The notes under the pieces: generated by a model
What the model saw: only the letters and a program-made list of their open reading frames with translations
What the model was told of the DNA's origin: nothing
Database searches by the model: none
Program-made: the position numbers and the translations under genes
From: Isochrysis galbana
Lineage: Eukaryota; Haptophyta; Isochrysidales; Isochrysidaceae
NCBI GenBank assembly: GCA_018136815.1
Contig: CM030934.1
Span: 1,750,695 to 1,814,694 of the forward strand
Direction of reading: 5' to 3'
Length of the DNA: 64,000 bases
In this document: positions 32,226 through 43,639 of the stretch, piece by piece
Position numbering within the stretch: the stretch's first letter is position 1
Layout: every line of letters begins with the position of its first letter

Positions 32226-32740
32226 CAAAAAGGTCGATCGCGGATGCGACAGCAGCTCACCGTTGAGGGACTCGTACGTGCTCACACTAATTTGTTGTTG
32301 GAGGATGTGCTTCAAGATTGGAGATTGGGAAAGTGCGGTGCTGCCGTGGGAGTTGGAGATGATCATCGACGAGCCGGAGGACTAGTAGTCGCAGCGATAC
32401 GTGATAGGTGTTATTAGTTATTAGAAGACTAGAAGTTAGAAGTTATAATGGGTAATGAAGCTGATGTTAGTACTGATGTAAGTACTGATATTAGTGTAAG
32501 CTCCACACGGACTGTAAGCTTACGCACTGACGGCCCATCCGGGTTTGTGCATCCTCTCGGTTCGCCTAAGGATTCCGTGTTCGTAGTGAGTAAACAGCAG
32601 CAGAAACTTGCCATGCACTTTCCGAGGGCGGCGGCGGGGGAGGGGGAGGGGGGGCGGGGGGGGGAGAGAGGAGGAGGAAGGGGAGGGGGGCGGGGGGGGG
32701 GGGGGGGGGACGCCACGCCACCACGGGAAGGATGGCGGGG
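32226..32740. other. Intergenic, G-rich; nothing recognised
   Basis: The GTCGATCGCGGATGCGAC block at 32231 recurs inverted at about 53512. Then follow TACTGATGTAAG-type short repeats at 32465-32490 and a G-rich run at 32630-32710. Confidence 0.4.
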
Positions 32741-32779
32741 CTCTGCGCCGCGGAGGCTCGCTGCGTGATTCCCCCCGGG

Positions 32780-32859
<80 letters not shown>

Positions 32860-32878
32860 CCTCTCTCTCCCCCTCTCC

Positions 32879-32942
<64 letters not shown>

Positions 32943-33090
32943 CTGATCTCTCCTCTCTCCTCTCTCTCCGCCTCGCTCTCCCTCCCATCTCTCGCTCCCC
33001 CCCCCCCCTCTCTCCACCCCTCCCTCTCCCCTCTCCCCTCTCCCCCTCCCTCTCACTCTCTCTTCTTCTCAATTCTCGGTGCTCTCTCAT
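32780..33090. repeat. CT/CCCT microsatellite upstream of the Rad16-like gene
   Basis: An almost pure CT tract from 32784 to about 32945, continuing as CTC/CCCT-rich sequence to about 33170. It ends 200-300 bp before the ATG at 33371. Confidence 0.9.
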
Positions 33091-33370
33091 TTCCTCGCCC
33101 CAGCCCCTCGGCCCTCCCCCCTCTGTGCTACTCTCTCTCTCCCTCCCCCCTCCCTCTCTATTCCCGCCAGCTGGCTCGTCTCTCCTACTTTTCCACGTTT
33201 TGGCGCCCTTTCCCCCCCCCCCGCCCCCCTCCCCCCCACCCCTCGCGCGGCGCCTGCGGCAAGGCGATCAGCTCGCCTCCGCCCCCGCCCCCCTCTTCCT
33301 CCCACTCCCTCCCCCTTTCCCGCATCTTTGCGCCTTCCCCTTTCTGTCTCGCACGAGCGGGTGCGAGCCG

Positions 33371-36300
33371 ATGGCCGGTGGCGTGAGGAAGGCATCCCCA
33401 CGTCTCGCGGGCGTGCGCAAGCGCTCGTACGCCGAGTCAAGCCATGCAGAGCTGGATTCAGACTACGAGCCATCGGACCGATCGGGCTCCCAGTCTGACG
33501 AGGGGTCGGAGAGCGATGGCTATAGCGAGGAAAAGCAAAAGCCGAAGCCCGCCCGGCGTGCTCGCGCTGCCTCCACACCGCCCTCCCTCGTTGCCACGTC
33601 ATCTGCCTCTTCCTCGGCTCAGAAGATCAAGGCATCCACGGCTAGGCGGCGGGGCAAGGCCGCCAAAGAGGAGGACACGTCGTTGCAAGCAGCCATTGTT
33701 GCCAGCCTCAAAAGCGCAGCCTGTGGTCCCGACTGCTCCTCCTCCTCATGCTCTCGGCCGGGCTATCGGGAGACTCCGCCGAATCACACCGGCATCTATT
33801 GCGTGGAGTACGCCAAAACAGGCCGGGCCAAGTGCGGTGTTTGCGGTGAGCTCATCGCGCACCGATCCTTGCGCATCGGCATCGAGGTAGACGAGAAAGG
33901 CTGGGGCATAATCACACGCTGGCAACATCTCGACTGCACACGCCTGCCGACCGACTTCACGGACGAGGCGCTCAAGGACCACTCCAAGCTTTCTGGGTTG
34001 GACGACTTGATGACAGATGCCGACACTGAGAAAGTGGTCGCCATGCTGTCAGCCGTAGATGCACCTGCAATGATCGAGGCGATCGACCCGGACATGGAGG
34101 TCGAGGCCGCCGCATCCTCCTGGAAGCAGTCCCGCGAGCCTCCCGAAACGCTGCTGGCGCCCATGCTTCCTTACCAGAAAGAGGGCTTGGCTTGGATGTG
34201 TGCGCAGGAGGATGGCCCGATCCGGGGAGGCATCCTAGCCGATGAGATGGGTATGGGGAAGACGTTGCAGGCCATCTCAGTGATGCTTACTCACCCCAGC
34301 CGTGAATGGAAGAGCGCCCCACTGCCCTCTGCGAAGGCGCGAGGGAAAGCCGTTGTGCCAACCGCCGACACCATCCCCGAAGACATTGCCGAGGCGAAGG
34401 TCCGTGAGAAGCTAGTGCGGGGCGGCACGCTGGTTGTCGTTCCAGTAATTGCGCTCATCCAGTGGGGCGCTGAAATCATGAAGTGGGCTTCGCCCGGAGT
34501 ACTGAGCATCTATACGTACCATGGCCCGAAACGCGAACCACTATCAGAAGTATTGGCCAAATACGACGTGGTCCTCACCACATACTCTACACTCGAGTAC
34601 GACTTCCGACTTGCCCAAGCGGATTTACAGGTCACCTGTCCATACTGCGGAAAGAATTTCAAGAGCGACCAAAAGCTAGCCTTCCACAACCGCTGGTTCT
34701 GTGGTCCCGACGCCAAGCGCTCCGCTGCACAGTCGAAGACGCAAAAGCGCCGTAAACCCGGCAATCTCGCCAAGATGATGCTCGGATCAGCTGCTCAGGA
34801 CGACTCGGCGGAAAGCGATAACGACGACTCGGACGACGACGACTCGGACGCAGACGACTACTCGCCACGCAAGACGAAGGGGAAGCAGAAGGGCAGGGCG
34901 AAGCCGGGCGTCAGGAATACGAAGGTCAAGACCACAGGGAAGGCGCCTTCCCCCAGCGCGTCAAAAGGCACCACAAAGAGCGCGGGCGCGATTGTGAAGA
35001 AGGGCAAGTCTACCCAAGGCAAGAAGGATAAAGGCTCGGACAAGAGAGCACGCAAGGGCAAGCGCAAGGGCGGCGAGACGAAGGGCAAGCGCTCCGCCGG
35101 CAAGGGTAGTCCAGATGACTCTGATAAAGATGCATCGAGCGCATTTTCGGACGAGGAGTCGGCGCATGAACGCAATGGCGGCCTAGGGGTCCGTGCGCAA
35201 CGTGCTAAGGAGAGGGCGGAGAAAGCGGCGCGTGTGGCGGAGATTTCTACTCTCCATCGCATCTATTGGCACCGAGTTATCCTAGATGAGGCGCACGCCA
35301 TTAAGGATCGACGTTGTTCGACGGCGCAGGCAGTATTTGGTTTGCACGCACACGTGCGATGGTGCCTCTCGGGCACACCCCTGCAGAATAGGGTAGGCGA
35401 GCTCTATTCACTTGTCCAATTTTTGAGGCTGGACCCGTATTCATTTTACTTTTGCAAGAGTGAGGGCTGCGACTGCAAATGTCGTGAATACAAATTCGAC
35501 GCGGAGTATCGCGCTTGTGAATACTGTGGCCACTCCCCTTTGCAGCACTACTCTCTGTTCAATCGTGACATCGTGAATCCGATTCGCAAGTATGGCTACA
35601 TCGGCGCCGGCCGCTCGGGTTTTGTCAAACTGAAACGCTCTGTGCTCGACAAGTGCCTTCTACGCCGTACAAAGGCCGGGCGTGCCGATGAGATGGTTTT
35701 ACCGCCGAAGCTGGTCACGCTCGAAGCTAACTTCCTCGATGACCGTGAATTCGACTTTTATCAAGCGATCTACACGCAGTCTCAAGCTCAGTTTGGGTCG
35801 TACGTTCAGGCAGGGACGCTACTCAACAACTACGCGCACATCTTTGACTTGCTCACGCGGCTACGCCAAGCAGTGGACCATCCGTATCTCGTCCTCCATT
35901 CAAATCGGGGATCCGAAGCGGCTGCCGAGGCTGCGCTAGCCAGCGGCCTCGACGCCGGCTCCGCAAACACCGCACCCATGAACGGTAACGCGGTCATATG
36001 CGGATTGTGCTTTGAGGACGCGACGCTGCCGGTGGAAGCGGGGTGTGGCCATTTCTTTTGTCGGGCTTGCGTCGTGGAATTCATTTCGTTGCATGTGGAG
36101 GGTGCAGCCCTCCAATGCCCGACTTGCTCTCAGTCTCTCTCGGTAGATCTGGCCGGAACCGGGAACGAGGCTCCTGGCAGCGGCGGGACGGTTTCTTCGG
36201 GCGTTGGTTTCGACGCACGCAATGGCCTCACGGCCTCGACACGCCCGAAGGGCATCCTGGGGAAGCTTGATCTCGCCCGGTTCCAGTCGTCTACGAAGAT

Positions 36301-36925
36301 TGAAGCGCTTATGGAAGAGCTGCACTTGATGCAGGAGCAAGATCCAGCAGCCAAGGCAATCGTGTTCTCACAGTTCGTCTCTTTCTTGGACTTAATGGAG
36401 TATCGCATGCAAAGGGCGGGCATCAAGGTCGTTAAACTCAATGGAGGGATGAGCGTGGCGGCGCGAGACGCTGTGTTATGTTCATTCAAGGCGCGCGCAC
36501 ATCCCTCGCACTTGGCACGCGTGCAACCGTCCTGTTGCATCTCCTCACCCCCCTGGTCAAAGGCATTGTGCTCTCTCATCTCCCTTTGACTCCGTGTCTT
36601 CCAGGATGACTTCAACACACGGGTGATCCTGATTTCCCTCAAAGCAGGAGGCGTGGCCCTCAACCTGACGGTCGCCTCGCACATCTATTTGATGGATCCA
36701 TGGTGGAACCCAGCCGCCGAGTACCAGGCCATTGACCGCGCACACCGACTAGGACAGAACAAACCCATCCGTGCCGTCCGCTTTGTCGTTCGGAATACCG
36801 TTGAGGAGCGCATTCTGCGCCTACAAGATAAGAAGCGACTTGTGTTCGAGGGCACGGTAGGAGGCGACATCGGCTCCTTGTCGCAGCTGAGCGAGGAGGA
36901 TCTTCGCTTCCTCTTCCAAAATTAA
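33371..36925 (+). CDS. RAD16-like: Rad16-type SNF2 ATPase with PARP-type zinc finger and RING
   Basis: Two exons (33371-36490, 36605-36925) give 1146 aa. An acidic/Ser-rich N-terminus is followed at about 140-192 by [20 protein letters not shown]...WQHLDC, a PARP-type zinc finger that senses DNA breaks in other proteins. The SNF2 core has [21 protein letters not shown] (Walker A, about 290), LDEAH (about 638) and [18 protein letters not shown]2H2-like finger ([22 protein letters not shown] ends near 445) and about 150 acidic/Lys-rich residues interrupt the lobe. A C3HC4 RING ([20 protein letters not shown]) lies at about 876-920, and the helicase C lobe ends with IDRAHRLGQ. The C-terminus [17 protein letters not shown]...[10 protein letters not shown] is diagnostic for Rad16, which translocates on DNA and ubiquitylates during global-genome excision repair. 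The intron appears to start GCGCGC, a weak GC donor; a GTGCAA 29 nt later is the alternative. Confidence 0.92.
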
Positions 36926-37713
36926 GTGTGAGAAGCGTCAACTAGTTGAGTTTTGGTGTGAGAAGCGTCAAGGCTCGAGAGGCATCAAGGCTCAGAAGGC
37001 TCCTCATGGCTCGTCTCCTCATCTCCTGGTGGAAACGTTGTCATTGGGGACCCGCTGCCCCGCGATGAGGTGGACTTCGTGTACGGAGGAACGAGTGGCG
37101 GGAACGCCTCAACGGTCTTCAATACGACCTCTTACAGATCCACGTCGCATATTCGATTGATCACGAGGCCGATTCCACTTTGAGGAAAAGTCTCGTCGGA
37201 AGGGACGAATGTGGTCGATGAATGTGGTCTTTGGTATTTTGTGGAGGGTAGAAAAGCCCATAATTATAGGGAGTGGTGTCAGTGTAGTCTTGTATATCAT
37301 GCTTCCAAAAGACATCTGAAGATTCTGGGCTAACGCCTATTACCTATTACCTATTACGGACTAGGTATGTTCTACCTCTACCTCCCTACCGACACCGCCC
37401 TTGCTTCCCTTTGCTCCACCTCCTTCCCTTCCCCCCTTCTTTCAAGTGAGAAACGCGTCATAGCACGGCATGTTTGGTGACAAAAAAAGGGAACCTCGAG
37501 TTGCACCTTCTTGGGCGGAGGCGTTGTGGGCGGCTAGGTGGCGGTGCGCGGCCTCGAAGGAGAGGGAGAGGGCGGCGGTGCTGCGGTGGTTGTAGCGCTC
37601 TGTCACGGCCTCGTCGCTCGGCCGGTCGCATTCGCTCTAAATAAAGGTAAAGAGAGGGGGTAAATTATTCATTATTCTACACCGCCCGAGAGCAAGCGAC
37701 CCCCCCTGCCGAC
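36926..37713. other. Intergenic with a short repeat-E copy
   Basis: 37297-37440 repeats ACATCTGAAGATTCTGGGCT and ACACCGCCCTTG from repeat E. The word ACGCGTCATAGCACGGCAT at about 37447 recurs at about 41948. No gene was supported. Confidence 0.5.
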
Positions 37714-38067
37714 ATGAAGAAGCGCGGGCGCGACGCCCAAGCTAGCTTCCCGCGCAAGAGCGCCAAGGAACACCTCCTCCTCGACGCGCGCGGGAGGGTC
37801 GATCTGGGCAGGGCGCCCGACCTGCTGGCGATCTGCCGGCTCGTCCTAGGAGGCGGACACCCGGAGGAGCTGCGCAGGCTCCCTCACGCCATCGCCTACT
37901 TCGCGAGGGAGACTTCTGTTTTGTCTAGTTGTGTGGTTCCGTCGATAGAGTATTCTTCTGGCAGAGGGAAATTCAGTATCCTGTTTCCCTTCTCTATATT
38001 TATCCGTAAGAGAGTGGGAGTTGGCGCCGACCGGCGGCCAGCATGGCCGCGCAGCCGTCGCCGCTGA
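37714..38067 (+). CDS. Hypothetical protein (117 aa), doubtful
   Basis: I do not recognise it. ATG 37714 gives MKKRGRDAQASFPRKSAKEH, followed by LLDARGRVDLGRAPDLLAIC and HPEELRRLPHAIAYFARE, a plausible small helical protein to about residue 68. The remainder has different composition and overlaps the start of the next gene, so the true end may be an intron border (AGGGAGACTTCT has no GT donor) or the ORF is a remnant. An EYS/RGR-rich tail argues against a real C-terminus. Confidence 0.25.
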   Translation: MKKRGRDAQASFPRKSAKEHLLLDARGRVDLGRAPDLLAICRLVLGGGHPEELRRLPHAIAYFARETSVLSSCVVPSIEYSSGRGKFSILFPFSIFIRKRVGVGADRRPAWPRSRRR

Positions 38068-39029
38068 GCCCCTGCCGCCGGATCGCGCAGGCCCTACGCG
38101 CGTGGACGGCGGTGGTGGTGCCGTGGCGGGTGCAGCAAACTGTTACTGACTCCATGCATTCCCAATCCCGCAGCTTCGAAACGTCCTCCGAGTTTCTCGC
38201 AGCGGCCAAAGCCATGCGTGCTGCGGAGCTCACTCTGCCTACAGTAACGCAGCTACAATTGTACGCGCTGTACAAACAAGCGACGGTCGGTGATGCGCCT
38301 GCTTTGTCCTCGTCGGTGATTGACCTGGCAGCACGAGCCAAATGGCAGGCATGGGACCGCTTGCGGGGCACGAGTGAGGTAGAGGCAGCAAACGAGTACA
38401 TAGCCGTGGTGAGCAGGGAGCTCTCAGCGAGTGCCGCTTCCTGTTCAAAGGAGCAATCTACCTCTAGTCGGCAAGCCAAGTCTCTGGGCTCGTTCGAAGA
38501 GGATAGTGATGATAGCCTAGCGGGACTGGGGGACCCTGATGAGCCAGATGCTTTGTCGGAAGCCATGGGGACGATTGGTGGGCCTGGTTCAGTCTCTCGT
38601 ATGGTTGCTGCAGAGGAACAATTTTCAGAGATGCAATTGGAGCATGTGAGCACTTATGCGCCCCTGCATGCTGCAGCACGCACCGGAGACACGAATGCGT
38701 GTGAGGCGCACTTGAAGTCGGGCACACCCGTGGACGAAGTTGACGAAGAGGGACACACTGCCTTGCATTGGGCTGCGGATGCAGGAAATGTGGAAGTCGT
38801 GCGCCTGCTCCTTGATTCGGCTGCGGACCCGGGGGCGCATAATTGCGAGGGATCGACCCCGCTCCATATGGCCTGCGCTGCCTCGCAGCTTGATACAGCC
38901 AAACTCTTGATCGAGAGGGGGGCCGACTGCAATTCTGCTGACGTTGATGGAGATACCCCGTTGGGCTATGCGGATGAGACAATGGCTTCAGAACTTCGTG
39001 AGCTCATCGCGAAAGATCGCATGATGTGA
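38043..39029 (+). CDS. Acyl-CoA-binding domain/ankyrin repeat protein (ACBD6-like)
   Basis: A single exon of 328 aa from ATG 38043. Residues about 40-135 form an acyl-CoA-binding domain: FETSSEFLAAAKAMRAAE, LQLYALYKQATVGDA (the YkQAT.GD signature) and AKWQAWDRLRGTSEVEAANE (K..AW......S...A...Y). An acidic linker (EEDSDDSLAGLGDPDEPDA) leads to three ankyrin repeats at about 205-310: APLHAAARTGDTNACEAHLK, TALHWAADAGNVEVVRLLLD and TPLHMACAASQLDTAKLLIE. The domain order and size match ACBD6, a soluble carrier of long-chain acyl-CoA linked to lipid remodelling and N-myristoylation. No targeting signal or membrane anchor is visible. An upstream in-frame start is not needed. Confidence 0.9.
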   Translation: MAAQPSPLSPCRRIAQALRAWTAVVVPWRVQQTVTDSMHSQSRSFETSSEFLAAAKAMRAAELTLPTVTQLQLYALYKQATVGDAPALSSSVIDLAARAKWQAWDRLRGTSEVEAANEYIAVVSRELSASAASCSKEQSTSSRQAKSLGSFEEDSDDSLAGLGDPDEPDALSEAMGTIGGPGSVSRMVAAEEQFSEMQLEHVSTYAPLHAAARTGDTNACEAHLKSGTPVDEVDEEGHTALHWAADAGNVEVVRLLLDSAADPGAHNCEGSTPLHMACAASQLDTAKLLIERGADCNSADVDGDTPLGYADETMASELRELIAKDRMM

Positions 39030-39424
39030 GTGTTTTTATTGGCCCATTCCATCAGCTGGCCAGGCATCCGGAGGCAGGGGAGCTGTCATGACGGGGCGGT
39101 CACGCCGAGGACTGGCGCTCGTTGCCTCGTTGCATCGCTTGTTGCCGTATAATAACTCCTCTACTATGTGGTAGTATGTGTTCCTATGAGTGCCGTTGTT
39201 GTCTACTATGTGCCATCCAAGGCGTTGATTTCGTGTAGTGTGCTTATCGCCGGGAGCCCGCAGGGCGAGCCCCGGCGGCGGTGAGAGAGCGGCGCGTCGA
39301 GCCGCACATCGCGCTGGGCCACGACGACAAGAGCTGACAAAAAATTAGTAGTAGTACTAGTGCTAAGTACTAATAAATAAATGATGAAAAATAAATGATA
39401 AAATAAAATAAAATAAACCTTTTA
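39030..39424. other. Intergenic, 3' flank
   Basis: Nothing recognised. AT-rich AATAAATGATGAAAAATAAA words near 39375 precede the repeat-F copy. Confidence 0.4.
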
Positions 39425-40165
39425 ATAGTCTCACCGCACACGCGGCCGTGGACCCTCTACTTTCTACTCACGTAGGAAACTTTCTACACCCCCACTTCCC
39501 CGGCCCTTCTCCCCCCGCCATAAGGCGACTCCCCCCGTGCACTACTAGGGGGATAGGGGTGAAGGGCTTAGATATGGTCCGGTGGCCCGCGCCCCCCCCC
39601 GGTGATCATTCCCCCCCTTCCTCCTGTGTCTCCGAGTGGGCGGCGGTCTCAGCCCCGACTTATCCTGTAAACAGGTGCGGGACTTACGTATTTTTCGGTG
39701 AGCGGAGCTCTCGCTCCGCCCACCCCCTTCTCCGCGCTCTCTCTCCCCTCTCCTGCGGCACGCGCGATGGCGCGCCTGCGGCAGGCCTGCAGCTGCCTGC
39801 TGGCGACCCCTGGAGGCTCATGGAGGCCAGCTCTGGGGGCAGAGGAGGCTGGGACTGGGCCCTGGTCTCCCCTGCCTCTCCCTCGCTGGCGCTCCTGAGC
39901 CTCTGGGGCCCCCAATCTGCACCTGTCTGCCTGTCGACCAGGGGGGGAGGGGGGGTTGGAGCAATGGGCTGGCCACGAGGGGCCAGGATGGGCGAATGGG
40001 GCGAGCCTGTGGGGAAGGGAGTGGGTCAGTAGGGCAGTGGCCTCCTGGCAAGCCATCAGGCGTGCCAGGAGGATGGGTGGTTCCTCCCCCATGGCAGGGG
40101 AGGAGTGGAGAGAGGGGGGGGCTCGTGCCCCCCCATGGGGCAACCAAGTATAAACTTAGTTGATG
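39425..40165 (+). repeat. Repeat F, copy 1 (about 740 bp)
   Basis: This matches 45240-46055 (plus) and 57345-57770 (minus) over most of its length. It begins CCTTTTAATAGTCTCACCGC, runs through GATATGGTCCGG, GTCTCCGAGTGGGCGG, a GCGGCAGGCCTGCAGCTGCC block and GGGGCCCCCA, and ends AAGTATAAACTTAGTTG. All three frames are largely open but the copies do not preserve one frame, so it is treated as non-coding. Confidence 0.85.
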
Positions 40166-40195
40166 AAAAATAAATGATAAATGCAACAAAGAAAA

Positions 40196-40348
40196 TTACA
40201 AACCCCGTGCCTGGCGCAAGATTCTTGAAGCATTCTTGGTACCCATAGATCGACGCGGCCGCTTCGCCTGCGACAGCTCCATGGGTACTGGGGGGGCGCC
40301 CTCGGCGGGGGACCCGAAGGAGAGGTGGGGAGCGGCGGCGCGCTCCAT
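40196..40348 (-). CDS. Short MERA-type ORF (50 aa)
   Basis: ATG 40348 is preceded by a palindromic AACTAACTTTATAGTTG leader. The frame reads MERAAAPHLSFGSPAEGAPP, then KRPRRSMGTKNAS, and stops at 50 codons. The first four residues and the codons ATGGAGCGCGC are shared with 11472, 17827, 26641 and 49628, whereas the rest differs. The function is unknown; it is likely the 5' end of a repeat-borne ORF. Confidence 0.35.
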   Translation of the reverse strand: MERAAAPHLSFGSPAEGAPPVPMELSQAKRPRRSMGTKNASRILRQARGL

Positions 40349-40380
40349 GGCCACCGCAACTATAAAGTTAGTTGAAATGT

Positions 40381-41034
40381 ACCATCATAAGCCATAAGGC
40401 ACGAGCACGAGCACGAGCATTATGTAGTCGCCTACTACTATGGGCGGCGCCTGACAGCAACTGAGCGCCTCTGCACTACCACGGAGGACGGAGGTATATA
40501 AAATGACTGAGCATTAGTACCACTACTCTCACTAGCCCCGGTACTAACACGACAACCCTCAGCGCACCTGCCCGTACACCTTGGCGCGTGTTGATGCCAC
40601 AGACACATACACCTATGCCCCCCTTCGAATCTCCCCCCTCGCAAGCCCCCGGCTCCCATTCTAACTCCCCACAAGTTAAAATGAGGGAAAACCCATTGGG
40701 GCGGACCGACCTACGTCGGGCGACCCTCCGGGAAAAAGCACCGGGGGGGGGGGGAGGAACCTCTCGTCAATAAAGAGGATCGGCCATTCCAGCTCGCGCC
40801 GTGAGCAGTTCTCGAGAAATAAATGACTGCGAGTCGAGTAGCCTGTGCCACCTTCAAGATACTCTCCCCGATCTTGAGCCACTCCCTTCTCTCTCCCGCC
40901 TGTCGCCGGCCGCCCCCTACCCGTTTGCTAACGCAAACGGGACCTGTTTCTAACCGCACTCCATCGGGGGGGGTGCAAATCCCCCCCTCTCCCTCTCTCC
41001 GCTCTCACCCCTCGAAGTCCCTGCGGCGCGTCGC
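40381..41034. other. Intergenic, nothing recognised
   Basis: Contains a poly-G patch near 40742-40754, a TATATAAAATGA word at 40495 without a following gene, and CCCGTTTGCTAACGCAAACGGG (an imperfect palindrome, about 40919-40940) partly repeated near 63465. Confidence 0.4.
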
Positions 41035-41430
41035 CATGCGGCGCGCCCTGACCTGCTCTCAGAGGTCCTGTGGGGGCTCCCAGAGGGCCAGCCAGGGCAG
41101 CTCAGGGGGCAGAGGAGGCTGGGGCTCAGCCCCTGGCCCCCCCTGCCTCTCCCACGCTCGCCTCGCTGGCCATGGGAGCCTCCCAAAGGCCCCTGTATGC
41201 CTGGCGACCAGGGACAGGGGGGGAGTCAGCTCGAGGGCAGGCCCAATGCGGGCGTGGGAGTGCGGTTCGCGGCCCGCGCCCCCTGAGGGTCTGGGCTGAT
41301 TTGATGAGTGCCTTGCCCCTGCCAAAGGGCAGGGGCTGGGGTTGAGTGTACGGTCCCACCCCGGGGGGTGTCCGCGATGGAGAGTGGGGGGCGCGAGGCC
41401 CCCGTTGTCCCCCACTTATAAAAGTAGGTT
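41035..41430 (+). repeat. Diverged relative of repeat F
   Basis: It shares the order GGCGCGCC, GCTCAGGGGGCAGAGGAGGC, CCTGGC.ACCAGGG and the terminal ACTTATAAAAGTAGGTTG with repeat F, but is clearly diverged. Confidence 0.55.
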
Positions 41431-42102
41431 GACGGAGGACGGAGGTACGTAGAGCATAGAGCTCCTAGTCATGCATGCCAGCTGAGGCGAGGCATGTCAG
41501 GAGGGCGGGCAGTTGCGCACCCGCGCAACAGCGGAGAGTGGAGAGCGAGGGGAGGGCGCGGATCATGCCCCGCGCATGGATGATATAGATGAACCAGTTG
41601 CGGTTTGTCGTGCTAGTGCACCAAGCCAGTGGAAGTGGCAGTAGCGGTACCTATATTCATTGGTTTGCTTTTGCTATACTATTAAGGGTGACGTTAGTGA
41701 TGACCCATATGAACTCATGGGCAAGGGGTAGGGGTATATTCGATGGCGCATGGGGGGCTTGCTGCTCATCCATGTGTCCCCAGCAAAAGCAACACACGAT
41801 AACATGAGGGGGTCATCTATCACTGGCTTGGCATAGGTACAAAGCGACAAAGCCGTCATGGCTCTCGGAGAATCCAGACTCGAGCCGTACTCGAAGAATT
41901 GGAAATGCGAGGAAAGCCGACATGCCATCAATCTCCAGACATAGAACGCGTCATAGCACGGCATCATCTCAGTTGGCAGCAGGGGGGGCACACCACTCCG
42001 AGGACTGCATCTAAGCATGGTGGCTCTCGCCTCTGCGTGAAGGAGAGCCTTGCTGGTCAATCGTGTCTCACGAGGACCAGGCCACCACAACCTTCTTGTA
42101 CA
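41431..42102. other. Intergenic, 3' flank of methyltransferase gene
   Basis: A minus-strand open frame (41674-42090) follows the methyltransferase stop but has no recognisable domain. Probably 3' untranslated sequence. Confidence 0.4.
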
Positions 42103-43558
42103 TCAACTCGCAACCTTGCAGATGAGTGCTTGGTAGTCGTAGAGCCAGAACCCGAGCTTGACGTGTTGCGTCTGAACAGAAAATCCGGCTTCCTTGAGCA
42201 CACGCTGGACCTGCAATGTTGAAGGTCGGGTTCGATGACTGGTCGGCAGCACGGTTGTGACAACAGCTTTGTTGATGCTGGTGGCAATGCACCGAGCAAA
42301 CGCGAGATGACCCACCGCCTTTGCAACTTTTATACGACCACACCATTCTACCACTCACCTGGCTGAGATCAGTGTGGATAAAAGGGTTCGCACGTGTGTA
42401 CGACCATGGGTCGCGCGTCCCGATAGTCAGATGAAACTTGGCCACCAGCAAGAAGGTTCCGCCCGGTTTCAATACGCGCCGCACCTGTGCGGAAAGAGAA
42501 GGTACCGTGTGTATGAGAGGTCTGGAGACAGCGAGAGAACGGAATGGTTCGCACCTTCCCCCACCCCCCCCCCCACACACAAGAAGAACTAGTGCTTAGG
42601 AGTAACCGGCAGTGGCGTGAGGGCTGCAAACGTCGAGAAAGCATCGCACCTCTTTGAGATAGTCAGCAAGGGGCTCCCAAAAATAAACAACGTTGACGGC
42701 GAAGATCTATTGCGTACAAAGCACGGGAACAGGTGAGATCACTGAAATGGAAGGGATGCGCTCTGGTGACGCACAGAGCACGGTAGTGGCCTAGACGCTG
42801 AGCAAGCACAAAGAAGTGCGCCATCGTGCAGCAGGCGCAGGGGTTAGGGGTGTCTGAGAGCTAGGGTACCGAACATAAGGGTGAGTTCCCAGTTGGAAAA
42901 GATGTGGAGGGAGCAGTGTGTGGTGGTCAGAGCTTACCTTGTCGATTGACTCAGTGGGAAGGAACGTCAGCGAACGCGCATCGTCACCATGCGTCTCGAC
43001 GGTGGCGAATGCCGGATTAGCGCGAAGGGCTTCGAGAGCAGTGGGCGATGTCTCGGTGGCATACAGCTTCTTAGGATTGCAGAGATACAGAATGGCACGG
43101 AGGCCACGCCCGTCTGCTGCTCCGATTTCGAGCACCGTGTCGCCATCCTTGGGCGAGAGCAATTGGGCGGCCGAGTCAATACTGGGAAAGTTCATCCAGT
43201 CCACAAATTTGCGCGCAAGGAAGCCGAAGGGCCCAGATCCGGGTGCGAGGATGTTGGAGACGAACGAGGACATCACACCACGGATGAGGAGGTAGGCTCC
43301 GAGAGCGACAAAGAGGATCTCGGAGACGCGGTTTGTGGCAAGTGAGGCGGTTGCCGCGACGACGAGCACGATGAGTGTGGTTGAGAACAGCTGCCAAGTC
43401 ATCACCTCGGCCGAGCGCTTCTCTAGCTCCTCCTCCAGCTTCCCCGAGTGCTCCTCGAGAGAATACTCACTCGGCTCAGGGAAGTCATACGGTCGGGGTT
43501 TCTGGGGCGACTTGACGGGAGAGGTGACGGGTGTGTCGAAGACCCAGGCAGGATCCAT
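42103..43558 (-). CDS. Membrane-anchored class I SAM-dependent methyltransferase
   Basis: Four exons (43558-42938, 42706-42650, 42484-42359, 42210-42103), all phase 0, give 303 aa. After a 50-residue hydrophilic N-terminus, two hydrophobic spans (LFSTTLIVLVVAATASLATN; ILFVALGAYLLIRGVMSSFV) anchor it. The methyltransferase fold follows: motif I TVLEIGAADGRG, an acidic strand-2 end in YATETSP, IFAVNVVYFWEPLADYLKEV (motif IV-like) and RRVLKPGGTFLLV (post-motif). The last exon adds RVLKEAGFSVQTQHVKLGF. The substrate is unknown; the pattern fits small-molecule or lipid/quinone methylases better than DNA or histone enzymes (inference). Exon 2 is only 57 bp (19 codons). Introns start GTAAGC, GTGCGA and GTGAGT and end AG. 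A CT/GA tract lies upstream at 43650-43900. Confidence 0.88.
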
Positions 43559-43639
43559 CGCGAGGCGGCCCGTGTGTGCTTCTGGGCGGTGAATTGGGTG
43601 TGCTCTCGCAGTGGCGGAGCGGAGCGGTTTGGCGGGCGA

